NCBI RefSeq assembly: GCF_021654775.1
Contig: NZ_AP025343.1
Span: 1,054,001 to 1,118,000 of the forward strand
DNA length: 64,000 nucleotides
Direction of reading: 5' to 3'
Source: Paenibacillus azoreducens
GTDB lineage: Bacteria > Bacillota > Bacilli > Paenibacillales > Paenibacillaceae
Position 1 is the stretch's first letter. The number at the start of each line of letters is the position of its first letter. The position numbers were made by a program, and so were the translations under genes. The notes beneath the pieces were generated by a model that was not told the origin of the DNA, made no database searches, and worked only from the letters and a program-made list of their open reading frames with translations. Below are positions 34,218 through 42,425 of the stretch, in pieces.

Positions 34218-34273
34218 AACAACTCCCTTTTGCTTGCAAGAAGAAGCAAGTCATGCGGGAGTTGTTCTTGCTT
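34218..34273 (+). terminator. Rho-independent terminator
   Basis: AACAACTCCC (34218-34227) pairs with GGGAGTTGTT (34257-34266), with an inner GCTTGC/GCAAGT-like arm, followed by CTTGCTT. Confidence 0.75.
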
Positions 34274-34293
34274 AACCTGGAGAGGTGAGATAA

Positions 34294-34989
34294 ATGAAGT
34301 CTATACTCATCATAGATGATGAAATTGAGATTCAGGAACTGCTGACCATCTATTTAACCAATCATGGCTATACAACGATTGCTGTCGGGAATGGAGTTGA
34401 AGCACTGGCAATCATGCAGGAGAGGTCCATAGATTTGATTATTGCCGATATTATGATGCCTCAGATGGATGGATTGGAATTGCTTAAGAGGACGCGACAA
34501 AGCTCACAGATTCCGTTCCTCTTTATTTCCGCTAAGTCTGACGACATGGACAAAATCTTCGGCCTTCAGTTTGGAGCGGATGATTACGTTGGCAAGCCTT
34601 TCAATCCACTTGAAGTTGTTAGCAGGGTTCAAGCGTTGTTCAGACGGATTGATGCCTTTGCAAAGCCTGCGAAGCAAGAGCAGGAGTGTATTGAAATCGG
34701 GGATATATTGCTTGATTTGAGGAGCTGTAAGCTGTACAAGTCCGGGATAGAAAAAGAAACAACATCATATGAATTCAGGATTCTGGAATTGTTAATGAGA
34801 CAAGCAGGCAGGGTATTTACGAAAGCACATATTTACGAGCAAGTGTGGGGCGAGGAATACATTGGAGATGAGAACTTAATCATGGTGTATATCAGCAAAA
34901 TCCGGGAGAAAATTGAGGACAATCCCAGAAAACCCGTTCATCTCATTACGATTAGGGGGTTAGGCTACCGATTTGAAAAAGGCAGATAG
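34294..34989 (+). CDS. OmpR-family response regulator
   Basis: The 231-residue protein has a receiver domain with acidic pocket DDE (8-10), phospho-acceptor Asp52 (IADIMMP) and Lys in YVGKPFN. A winged-helix output domain (about 130-230) ends in ITIRGLGYRFEKGR. It is VanR/YclJ-like. The kinase gene overlaps its 3' end by 17 bases, so they form one operon. Its targets may include the serine hydrolase upstream; this is inferred from position only. Confidence 0.92.
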   Translation: MKSILIIDDEIEIQELLTIYLTNHGYTTIAVGNGVEALAIMQERSIDLIIADIMMPQMDGLELLKRTRQSSQIPFLFISAKSDDMDKIFGLQFGADDYVGKPFNPLEVVSRVQALFRRIDAFAKPAKQEQECIEIGDILLDLRSCKLYKSGIEKETTSYEFRILELLMRQAGRVFTKAHIYEQVWGEEYIGDENLIMVYISKIREKIEDNPRKPVHLITIRGLGYRFEKGR

Positions 34990-36361
34990 CGTTTCAGGCA
35001 AACGTCCTTTGAAAAGGCTGTTTTTTCGAAATTATGCGGTGATCAGCGCATTGATGATTGTGGCAATATTCGTATCGCTTTTAAGTACACACCTGTTTAT
35101 GAGAAGGTATATAGATGATCTGGATTTAGCCCAAATTAAAGGAGAGAATATTTATCAATACCCCTTTGATAACATCAGCGGGCATCTGCTAGAAAAGTAC
35201 GGCGGTTGGTTCGAAATTGTGAATGAGCTGGGCCAGATTATTTATGTCAAAGGAAACAAAGAAGACGATATCGTCCATTATCAGGAGGGTCAGCTGTTTG
35301 CCAAAATGGATGTGGAGCGAAACGATGATGCGATTTTCTACCATGGATTTCCTGCGGATGGACCGCATGGCGAATCCTATGTATTATTGTGGAAAATACC
35401 TGAACGATTGTTTAAATTATCTACAGCTACAACTTTCTTCGCTGCATTGTTTGCCGTTTTATTGTTCATCTTGCTTTACTTTTATGCCCGATATTCTGTT
35501 AGACAAGTTAAGAAGCCGCTAAGACAAATCGTTGAAGGCATCAAAGAGATGGAGCACTTTAATTACACGAAGCGTCTTCATTATTCTGCCGAATGGGAGT
35601 TTGTGGAGATACAAGATGCATTTAATAGAATGGCAGGACGATTGCAGCGTACCTCTGCCGATAAGGAATTGGTCGAAAACAACAAAAAAAACATGCTGCT
35701 TCATCTGTCACATGACTTAAAGACACCCATTACCTCAATCTATGGATACTCGCAGCTTTTGTTGGATAACGAGACATTAAATCACAGGGATGCGCGCAAA
35801 TATATTCAATACATTTACGATAAATCATCTTATATGGCCAATTTGATTAAAGACTTATTTGAATTGGCAAAACTGGAAGACAAGCATACGGAATTAAATA
35901 AAGAAAAAGTGAACATCACGAAATGGTTTCAACAGTTGGTGGTAGAATATTATCCCGAAATTGAGGAGAAGGGGTTTGAGCTTGAAGCACATATCCCGGA
36001 AGAACCGCTTCATGTTAAAATAGACAAAATTCATATGAGTCGCGTTATTACAAACTTGATTAGCAATACATTACAATATAATCCGGTGGGAACTGTTCTT
36101 TATGTGTCATGTGAACGAACAGAGGGAGATGTTATTCTATGGATTGGAGATGACGGAATCGGCATTGAGGAGCAAATTAGGGATCGAATTTTTGAAGAAT
36201 TCATACGAAATTCAAGTACGGTGAAAGACGGCACAGGACTGGGTCTTGCTATATGCAAAAAAATTGTTGCATTGCATCACGGCACTATTGAAGTGGAAAA
36301 AAGTGATCGTTATTCTACTTTGTTTCGGATTTGCTTGCCATGTACAGTGGAAAAGCAGTGA
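34973..36361 (+). CDS. Sensor histidine kinase
   Basis: The 462-residue membrane kinase has a first helix at about 19-41 and an extracytoplasmic sensor of about 100 residues. A second helix (about 147-168) leads to HAMP and a HisKA domain with His247 in LSHDLKTPITSIYGYSQ. The ATPase domain has N (VITNLISNTLQYNP), G1 (GDDGIGI) and G2 (GTGLGLAICKKI) boxes. It is the partner of the OmpR-type regulator encoded just upstream. Confidence 0.92.
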   Translation: MKKADSVSGKRPLKRLFFRNYAVISALMIVAIFVSLLSTHLFMRRYIDDLDLAQIKGENIYQYPFDNISGHLLEKYGGWFEIVNELGQIIYVKGNKEDDIVHYQEGQLFAKMDVERNDDAIFYHGFPADGPHGESYVLLWKIPERLFKLSTATTFFAALFAVLLFILLYFYARYSVRQVKKPLRQIVEGIKEMEHFNYTKRLHYSAEWEFVEIQDAFNRMAGRLQRTSADKELVENNKKNMLLHLSHDLKTPITSIYGYSQLLLDNETLNHRDARKYIQYIYDKSSYMANLIKDLFELAKLEDKHTELNKEKVNITKWFQQLVVEYYPEIEEKGFELEAHIPEEPLHVKIDKIHMSRVITNLISNTLQYNPVGTVLYVSCERTEGDVILWIGDDGIGIEEQIRDRIFEEFIRNSSTVKDGTGLGLAICKKIVALHHGTIEVEKSDRYSTLFRICLPCTVEKQ

Positions 36362-36554
36362 ACCCGACCATCGCGGGAGAGCACATCAAAATTCGGATTT
36401 GTATGGACAGAGCAGAGATGCATTTCCAACGGAGATATTTGGTTATAAAATGTGCATTACCCCATCATGGTCTGCAAAAAGAAAAGGAGGGGATGAAGGA
36501 GTATTTTGACCTAAGAGCCTTCTTATCGTCTTCAGATGCCCCTCTTACTTCTAT

Positions 36555-37934
36555 CTACACTTCACTCTCTTCCATCGCTCGAATTGACTCGGCAACTTTG
36601 GCCATCATGGAACATTCGATCCGTTTGCGGAAAATGTCACAACTAAACTCGTAGGTTCCGTTGATGGAACCCGTCGCATGCAAGGCATTGGCAGGACAGC
36701 CGCCGCTGCAATAGAGTTTGGCCCAGCAATCCTTGCACTCCGGCTTCGTGTAGCAGTTGCTCTCTTTGAATTGGCACTGCAGCTCAGGTCGTGTGATGCC
36801 ATCCCAGAGGTTGCCCATGCTGTACGCTTCATCCCCTACAAACTGGTGGCAAGGGAACAGTTCGCCCCATGGCGTGACAGCGAGATATTCCGTGCCTGAT
36901 CCACAGCCCGTAATTCTCTTCTGGATGCAAGGACCTTCCGAGAGATCGAGCATGTAATGATAGAAAGTAAACCCTTCGCTTTGTTCACTCCGCTTAATCA
37001 TTTCCTTGGCGAGAATTTCGTACTGCTTATAAATCTCCGGAAGATCCCTCTCGGTAAGCGCATAGGGTTCCCGTGGATCGCAGATGACCGGTTCCATCGA
37101 GATTTTGTCAAAACCAAGATCTGCGATATGGAAAATGTCATTGGTGAAATCGACGTTGTTCTTCGTATAAGTTCCCCGGACATAATACTCCTGGTCTCCA
37201 CGCTTTTGGACGAATTGCTGGAACTTCGGCACGATATAATCATAACTGCCTTTGCCGGTCACGGTTGTGCGCAGCCTGTCATGAACCTCTTTTCTTCCAT
37301 CCAGGCTTAAGACGACATTGTACATTTCCTGATTTAAAAACTCGGTGACCTCATCGTTTAGCAGCATGCCGTTCGTTGTGAAGGTGAAGCGGAATTTTTT
37401 ATTATATTCCTGCTCCTTGCTGCGTGCATACGCAACAATCTGTTTGACGACTTTCCAAGCCATAAGCGGTTCCCCGCCGAAGAAGTCAATGTCAAGGTTT
37501 CGGTGATGGCCCGAGTGTTCCAGCAGATAATCGATAGCTCTTTGTCCAACCTCATAGCTCATGATTGATCGATCGCCATTGTATTTCCCTTGGCTGGCGA
37601 AGCAATATTCGCATGACAGATTGCAGGTGTGCGCGACATTGAGACAGAGCGCCTTAACATACGTTTTTCGTTCTTTTAAATTAATGGACAACTCTTCATA
37701 CGCATCCTCTGTAAAGAGCTGACCATTGCTTATGAGTTCCTCGATCTCCGAGATGGTCTCTCGGATGCTTTCTTCAGAATAATGTTTTTCCTTCATCAAT
37801 GAGATGATTTCTTCGGGAGCTGTATGCTCATAAAGCGCAATGATCTCATACGCCAGGTCATCAACAACATGCACTGACCCACTATAGGTGTCGATTACGA
37901 TGTTGTATCCGTTCAGTTGATATTGGTGAATCAT
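36555..37934 (-). CDS. SCIFF peptide radical SAM maturase (CteB-like)
   Basis: The 459-residue protein is a SPASM-type radical SAM enzyme. The N-terminal peptide-recognition region starts MIHQYQLNGYNIVIDTYSGS. The SAM-cluster motif has Cys104, Cys108 and Cys111 (CNLSCEYC). C-terminal SPASM cysteines include those in CYTKPECKDCWAKLYCSGGC. It forms Cys-to-Thr thioether crosslinks in the SCIFF peptide encoded 181 bases upstream. I start at ATG 37934, matching the family N-terminus; a TTG four codons earlier abuts AAGGAG. Confidence 0.92.
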   Translation of the reverse strand: MIHQYQLNGYNIVIDTYSGSVHVVDDLAYEIIALYEHTAPEEIISLMKEKHYSEESIRETISEIEELISNGQLFTEDAYEELSINLKERKTYVKALCLNVAHTCNLSCEYCFASQGKYNGDRSIMSYEVGQRAIDYLLEHSGHHRNLDIDFFGGEPLMAWKVVKQIVAYARSKEQEYNKKFRFTFTTNGMLLNDEVTEFLNQEMYNVVLSLDGRKEVHDRLRTTVTGKGSYDYIVPKFQQFVQKRGDQEYYVRGTYTKNNVDFTNDIFHIADLGFDKISMEPVICDPREPYALTERDLPEIYKQYEILAKEMIKRSEQSEGFTFYHYMLDLSEGPCIQKRITGCGSGTEYLAVTPWGELFPCHQFVGDEAYSMGNLWDGITRPELQCQFKESNCYTKPECKDCWAKLYCSGGCPANALHATGSINGTYEFSCDIFRKRIECSMMAKVAESIRAMEESEV

Positions 37935-38069
37935 ATTGCCAATCAAGCTCCTTTTCGCCTATAAAATGTTCAACAGCCATCGAAGCATAAACAACTTCGC
38001 CGCCCTTGTAAGGACGGCAGTGGTTTATGCGAAAATATAAAAAGTTCTCTCGTGAACGTATCTGATTCG

Positions 38070-38103
38070 TAAAATAACCGCCCATGACAGCGCAGTGGGC
38101 GGC
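38070..38103 (-). terminator. Hairpin between SCIFF gene and maturase gene
   Basis: On the minus strand, CCGCCCA (38102-38096) pairs with TGGGCGG (38084-38078), followed by TTATTTT. It can uncouple high peptide expression from low enzyme expression. Confidence 0.65.
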
Positions 38104-38115
38104 GAATTTCAATTC

Positions 38116-38265
38116 CTATTTGTTCATGGGATTTTCACAACGCTGGTTAGCAACGCCACAGGAGGTCTTGCAAGCAGATTGGCAAGATGTCTGGCATGCG
38201 CCGCATCCGCCGTGTTTTGCAGTATCCATCAGTTTGCGTGTGCTTAGTGTTACAATTCTTTTCAT
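38116..38265 (-). CDS. SCIFF (six cysteines in forty-five) ribosomal peptide precursor
   Basis: The 49-residue precursor starts MKRIVTLSTRKLMDTAKHGG and carries the six-Cys core CGACQTSCQSACKTSC with a later Cys in NQRC. This is the hallmark of SCIFF peptides, which are thioether-crosslinked by the adjacent radical SAM maturase. GGGGAG is 9 bases before the ATG. The frame is open 37 codons further upstream, but without a ribosome site or family similarity. SCIFF is nearly universal in Clostridia and less common in Bacilli; its function is unknown. Confidence 0.92.
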   Translation of the reverse strand: MKRIVTLSTRKLMDTAKHGGCGACQTSCQSACKTSCGVANQRCENPMNK

Positions 38266-38428
38266 CTGAAATAACTCCCCTACCATTTCATTAGTTGTAA
38301 TAAACTCGCTACGTTGAACTATCGTAACAGCAACTTTGGATGTACAACAATCAAAAAGGTCACACATTTCACACATGTGGAATGCATCGATTCGTTGGGA
38401 AACAAGATACAGTAGTAAGGAGGATCGA

Positions 38429-38506
38429 GTGGATTACGGATGTTCCCTCAGTAGCGTGTGGGAGGGGGGAGTGGTTATATCGTCCATACGGACTTATTCT
38501 TCATGA
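38429..38506 (+). CDS. Possible 25-residue peptide
   Basis: AAGGAGG is followed 5 bases later by GTG, opening MDYGCSLSSVWEGGVVISSI and RTYSS. The ribosome site is excellent but there is no similarity I recognise; it may be a leader or chance. It lies between the SCIFF gene and the type I toxin locus. Confidence 0.25.
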   Translation: MDYGCSLSSVWEGGVVISSIRTYSS

Positions 38507-38591
38507 GATCATCACTTAAATGGAGTTTCGACAAGTGGAGCCTTATGTGTTGCATGGAATAAAAAGGTTCTTAATTTTATGTAGTATTCCC

Positions 38592-38620
38592 TTGAGGTAT
38601 AAAATTCCATATGCTAAGAT
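38592..38620 (+). promoter_or_regulatory. Promoter of the putative antitoxin RNA
   Basis: TTGAGG (38592-38597), a 17-base spacer, TAAGAT (38615-38620). Confidence 0.45.
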
Positions 38621-38626
38621 AACCTT

Positions 38627-38748
38627 AATAAGGGACCGTGCTGTAACACGATCCCTAAGTACAACGTCCGCTAAAAGAGCGGTCGGCATCGGAAAAACAG
38701 TGCAGAAATAGACCGTTTACCTCACCAAGGGCGGTCTATTTCTTTTTG
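38627..38748 (+). ncRNA. Putative antisense RNA antitoxin (type I)
   Basis: The predicted RNA starts about 7 bases after TAAGAT and ends at a hairpin with T-run (AAATAGACCG pairing with CGGTCTATTT at 38706-38741, then CTTTTT). It overlaps the 3' end of the small toxin gene on the other strand, as in BsrG/SR4-type pairs. Two internal hairpins are visible: AGGGACCGTG/CACGATCCCT and CCGCTAAAAGAGCGG. It has no frame of its own. Confidence 0.5.
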
Positions 38749-38819
38749 TGGAATGAAAGTATCGCTACAACCAGAGTCGCAAATGAAATCATTAGCGTCA
38801 AAGCTTGGTATACCTCCAC
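38736..38819 (-). CDS. Type I toxin, BsrE/BsrG-like holin-type membrane peptide
   Basis: The 27-residue peptide MEVYQALTLMISFATLVVAI ending LSFHKKK is one membrane helix with a Lys-rich tail. This is the pattern of Bacillus putative holin-like toxins (BsrG/TxpA/YonT group). I chose GTG 38819 because AGGAGG is 8 bases upstream. ATG 38825 gives two extra residues but touches the ribosome site. An extended -10 (TGGTATAAT) lies at 38893-38885. Overexpression of such peptides damages the membrane; the antisense RNA on the plus strand should silence it. Confidence 0.72.
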   Translation of the reverse strand: MEVYQALTLMISFATLVVAILSFHKKK

Positions 38820-38978
38820 AGGCATCACCTCCCTTCCGGGAGATTAGCCGACCGCCCTTAAAGCCGTTAAGTTGTACGAACCATATTATACCATGTGGCT
38901 CTCGTTTGAGGGTCCTTTTCTTGTGTGAAAAAGGAGACAGAGATGCTTTAGCACTGTAGAACTTGTGGCCTTTACGGA

Positions 38979-39143
38979 TTAGCTGTCGGCAGTGTTACTA
39001 AGATAAAAGGTTTTATCCGAGCAATCCTTACATCTGGCATTTTGCATTCCATAACATACCCAAGTTACCTGAGATTCTTGTTTCAGGCAATGAGCTTCCT
39101 TTAATGCCGCGTCATAAAATGTTATTGTATCGATGTCGATTTT
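38979..39143 (-). pseudogene. C-terminal remnant with CxxC motif
   Basis: A 54-codon open stretch begins right after a TAG and ends at TAA 38979. It reads KIDIDTITFYDAALKEAHCL, VTWVCYGMQNARCKDCSDKT and FYLSNTADS. Four cysteines, including CKDC, suggest a zinc-ribbon end. No start or ribosome site; the 5' part is lost. The family is not recognised. Confidence 0.35.
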
Positions 39144-39250
39144 CTATCTGCGGGTTTATGGCTTTCATCTGCTGTTTGGGTGTTTTCATTTTTATCAGGT
39201 ATTTATTCTCGATGAGCTTATTAATTTGCCCTTATAAAGTGCCATGGCTA

Positions 39251-39280
39251 TTGACATCACCTATTCTATTTTGCTAGTAT
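39251..39280 (+). promoter_or_regulatory. Sigma-A promoter for the permease leader
   Basis: TTGACA (39251-39256), an 18-base spacer, TAGTAT (39275-39280); transcription should start near 39287. Confidence 0.6.
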
Positions 39281-39286
39281 GTATCA

Positions 39287-39540
39287 CGAAATAATTTTCC
39301 TTTAATGACGGTCCAGAGAGGCCGAAAAGGGCGACTTGATATTTTAATGCTAATAATATCTATGTTTTCTCATGCCCTTTTGTCCTCTGTGCCAGAAGGG
39401 CTTTTTATTTTGCTTAGTAATACCTCTTTTAAAGGGAGTCCCGTGAGGCTTCAAAAGAGAATGGAAAAGTCTTGTGTAATCCATTCCCTCAAACACGCTA
39501 AAAGAGAGTTTTATCAACAAGAAACGGGAGGATCGTTAGA
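39287..39540 (+). promoter_or_regulatory. PyrR-type pyrimidine attenuator leader
   Basis: Two segments match the PyrR-binding loop. GGTCCAGAGAGGCC lies at 39310-39323. AGTCCCGTGAGGCTTC (39437-39452) sits inside a hairpin closed by CTCTTTT/AAAAGAG. Between them is a terminator: GCCCTT...AAGGGC then TTTTTATTTT (39374-39409). Its 5' arm can instead pair with 39313-39332 (CAGAGAGGCCGAAAAGGGCG), giving an antiterminator. This is the attenuation logic of Bacillus pyr operons. A permease gene follows. Confidence 0.6.
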
Positions 39541-40755
39541 ATGGATTATCGTAAGAAAACAGTGGTAGCTTCAGTAGCCGGTTTAACGTTGGAAGGAATG
39601 GACATTATGTTTATTTCCTTTGCGATGACAATGATTATTTCAGAATTTAACATTGATCTCGCAACGGGTGGACTGATTTCTTCCATAACGAACGTTGGCA
39701 TGCTGTTAGGCGGTATTATTTTTGGGGTTTTGGCTGATAAGTTTGGGCGGGTAAAAGTGTTTACGAACACCGTCTTGTTGTTTGCAATTGGAACGGCTTT
39801 AACTGGACTCGCAACGAATATTGAACAAGTTTATATTTACAGATTTATCGCAGGTCTTGGCGCAGGGGGCGAATACGGAATAGGTATGGCTCTTGTTGCC
39901 GAGGCCTGGCCGAAGAATAAGCAAGGAAGAGCTTCCTCATATGTTAGTGTAGGTGCTCAATATGGCGTTATTTTAGCGGCGCTTCTTAGTGCTGTCATTC
40001 TTCCGACTTTAGGGTGGAGAGCTTTATTCTTTGTTGGAGTGCTGCCTGTAATTTTCGCCGTTATTGTGCGAAAGAACCTTGGGGAATCTACAGAGTGGCT
40101 GGATGCTCAGAAAAATAAAGAGATCAACAAACAGCACGAAAAAGGCAAGCTGGCTCAACTATTTGAAACACCTAGAACATCGATGACGACAATTTCATTA
40201 ATTATTATGGCCACTGTGCAAATTGCCGGTTACAATGGCTTAATGATTTGGCTGCCATCCATGCTGCAGAAATCCCAAGGCCTATCCGTTTCAAGCTCTG
40301 CGCTTTGGACGATTAGTACAGCGGTTGGCATGATTATAGGGATGCTGACGTTCGGCCTGTTTATGGACCGATTTGGCGCAAAACGTACTTTTGGTATCTT
40401 TTTGCTTGCCTCTGCATGTGCCGTGTTTTTATACTCCTATGCTACTGGAAGTGTCGCCATTTTAATCGGAGGGGCGATTGTCGGCTTCTTCTCAAACGGC
40501 ATGTTCGCTGGGTATGGGGCTTTAATTAGCAGCTTTTATCCAGTGCAAATCCGAAGTACGGCCACAAATACGATTTTTAACTTCGGTAGAGCTATAGGAG
40601 GATTTTCACCAATCTTCGTTGGCTATATTCTTCAGAGATATGATATGACGGTCGTCATGATCTACTTGGCTGCCTTATACTGCATTTCCTTCATCGTGAT
40701 GCTAACTCTAAAAAAAGGCTCGAACAAAGCTTTACAACCGATTGAAATAAAATAG
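39541..40755 (+). CDS. MFS transporter, aromatic acid/metabolite:H+ symporter-like; predicted pyrimidine-regulated
   Basis: The 404-residue protein has 12 membrane helices and the MFS motif A GVLADKFGRVKVF (about 61-73), repeated in the second half as LFMDRFGAKRTF. The AAHS-like GLGAGGEYGIGMALVAE lies near 104-120. CGGGAGGATC precedes the ATG. Sequence alone would suggest uptake of an organic acid. The PyrR-type leader upstream suggests that the substrate is a pyrimidine or precursor such as orotate, uracil or dihydroorotate. No pyr gene is adjacent. Confidence 0.85.
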   Translation: MDYRKKTVVASVAGLTLEGMDIMFISFAMTMIISEFNIDLATGGLISSITNVGMLLGGIIFGVLADKFGRVKVFTNTVLLFAIGTALTGLATNIEQVYIYRFIAGLGAGGEYGIGMALVAEAWPKNKQGRASSYVSVGAQYGVILAALLSAVILPTLGWRALFFVGVLPVIFAVIVRKNLGESTEWLDAQKNKEINKQHEKGKLAQLFETPRTSMTTISLIIMATVQIAGYNGLMIWLPSMLQKSQGLSVSSSALWTISTAVGMIIGMLTFGLFMDRFGAKRTFGIFLLASACAVFLYSYATGSVAILIGGAIVGFFSNGMFAGYGALISSFYPVQIRSTATNTIFNFGRAIGGFSPIFVGYILQRYDMTVVMIYLAALYCISFIVMLTLKKGSNKALQPIEIK

Positions 40756-40856
40756 TTAAACATAGTCAAAAGAGTAGCAGAAATCCTATGTGAATGAGAT
40801 TTATCATCAATAGCCGAGAAGATAAGTTTGTGTTATATATGCTGGAGGTAAGTGTC

Positions 40857-41267
40857 GTGGAAAATAGTAATAGGCTTCATTATTTTGATAATTACTTGGA
40901 TGATGAAGATGTGTATTCTGCTCTAGAAAAATATTGGATTGATATGTTTTTTATGTTGTTGCATAAAGAAAATATAGATGGAAGAGACTGGATATGTCCT
41001 TATTATAACACCACCTTTAGTAATGGGAAAAAAATGATGGATGGAAATCCTATATTTTCGGCGAAATCAAAAGAAAAAAATAAAATAATAAAAATTATTC
41101 AAGAAAGCTCTAAGAATGGGACTTTATTTTCTTATTGGATAAATAGTTCTATGGACAATAGCCAGAATGAATTGGTGATAGTTTGTACATTAAATAATAA
41201 TAACTTGGAAAAGATAAAAGAAATAATCATTAGTTGGATTAAAGGTAATTTGAAAGATACGAAATAA
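40857..41267 (+). CDS. Hypothetical AT-rich protein
   Basis: The 136-residue product starts MENSNRLHYFDNYLDDEDVY, from GTG 40857 with GGAGG 9 bases upstream. The frame opens 21 codons earlier but without a ribosome site. It is rich in Asn, Lys and Ile, with a tryptophan-bearing region (WIDMFFMLLHKENIDGRDWI). No signal peptide or membrane segment. The family is not recognised; size and neighbours fit small immunity or accessory proteins. Confidence 0.5.
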   Translation: MENSNRLHYFDNYLDDEDVYSALEKYWIDMFFMLLHKENIDGRDWICPYYNTTFSNGKKMMDGNPIFSAKSKEKNKIIKIIQESSKNGTLFSYWINSSMDNSQNELVIVCTLNNNNLEKIKEIIISWIKGNLKDTK

Positions 41268-41401
41268 TAGTCTGAGAGAAAATACGATGGTGAGAAAATC
41301 TTGCCGGTTGGCTAAAAACAATCGCCACTATCTGAGCAAGTAGTATTTTGCAATTAAGTAATTTAGAGTGTTGTCCGACTCGCAAAAAAAGGGGGACTGA
41401 T

Positions 41402-41509
41402 ATGCTAAAACAGTGTTCCGTAGGAAAAGTGAAAAATGTACGTTTAACCGTGGATATCAACCAAACAACTGTGGAGGCGTTTTCTAAACGGGAAGAGCAC
41501 TTGGTCTAG
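41402..41509 (+). CDS. Possible 35-residue protein
   Basis: AAAGGGGG is 6 bases before ATG 41402. The frame reads MLKQCSVGKVKNVRLTVDIN, QTTVEAFSKREEHLV. No known family; it could be the N-terminal remnant of a longer gene. A terminator follows 45 bases later. Confidence 0.3.
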   Translation: MLKQCSVGKVKNVRLTVDINQTTVEAFSKREEHLV

Positions 41510-41551
41510 TGAGGGTTATCAATAATATGATATGGGACATGTCTCGAATAA

Positions 41552-41582
41552 AGAAGCTTGCCTTTGGGCAGGCTTTTTGACG
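41552..41582 (+). terminator. Rho-independent terminator
   Basis: AAGCTTGCC pairs with GGCAGGCTT around TTTG, followed by TTT. Confidence 0.7.
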
Positions 41583-41694
41583 TTTTAAACACAGTTCATT
41601 TTATTGGTAGGATTCAACTCGATATATGTCGAAGTATGGTGGGAGGATGAACAGGACGTAATTATATGGGAATGTGAATAGCAGGGGGATTTTC

Positions 41695-42317
41695 ATGAGA
41701 GATTTAAAAATTCTTAAAGAACGAGAAGCTTGTATGCTTTTTCAAACATGCGAAAATGATAGCGGTAATGGATGGATTGGTGGAAATGCGCAGCATATTT
41801 TGATGACAAAAGTGTACTGTTTAGAGAAATCGGATCTGATTATCACTTCTATCTTTGTTTTGTGAATCCATTGGATAAAAATAATATGTTTTCTGTCTTT
41901 ATACCAAAAGAATACGAAAATCGGATTTCAAAAAATATTTATCCAAACTGCTCATTGTACGTATTTGAACATCCGGTTTCGAAAGAAAGTTTGGATTCTA
42001 CTTATACCGAATTTGGAATAGTTAAACACTATATTTCAGAAGGTATTTTTGCAAGTGAAGAACAAGCATTTGAGACACCTTTTTTAATTAAATTTGGCGG
42101 GAATCCCTTTCATATTCAAGAAGAAGAATATTATTACATAGAATTAGAAAAGGACGGATATTGTTTCTTGTGTCAAATTGATGAAGACGGTTATCCAAGT
42201 GGGTTATTCCATTCAGGCACAAGCCTTCCATTTGGATTTGGTGCTGTGTATTTGTATGCATTTGTGACCGAGAATACCGTAAAAAATCCAATAGTAGGAT
42301 ATTGGCAATATTCATAG
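41695..42317 (+). pseudogene. Frameshifted DUF1963/YwqG-like gene
   Basis: ATG 41695 has GGGGG 6 bases upstream and reads MRDLKILKEREACMLFQTCE, then GNGWIGGNA. Near 41793 the sensible reading moves to another frame (AYFDDKSVLFREIGSDYHFY) and continues to TAG 42317. The C-terminal part (KFGGNPFHIQEEEYYYIELE, GYCFLCQIDEDGYPSG) resembles DUF1963/YwqG-like proteins. Joined, they would give about 207 residues. The second frame alone lacks a ribosome site. A single-base indel in a run-poor region points to true decay or a sequencing error. Confidence 0.6.
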
Positions 42318-42425
42318 GTCGATGAATATGTAGATTTTTTTAAAGCGCCTTCTGAACAAAGGGAGCCAATTTCTTCATAAAACAATCTTGATGAGAGGTT
42401 CATTAATGGACTGAGAGGTATACAT

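Noticed and set aside
34294..36361. Idea that the two-component system is a lantibiotic LanRK pair for the precursor at 31381
   Set aside because: It is separated by a serine hydrolase gene and two terminators and is VanRS-like; no sequence evidence ties it to the peptide.
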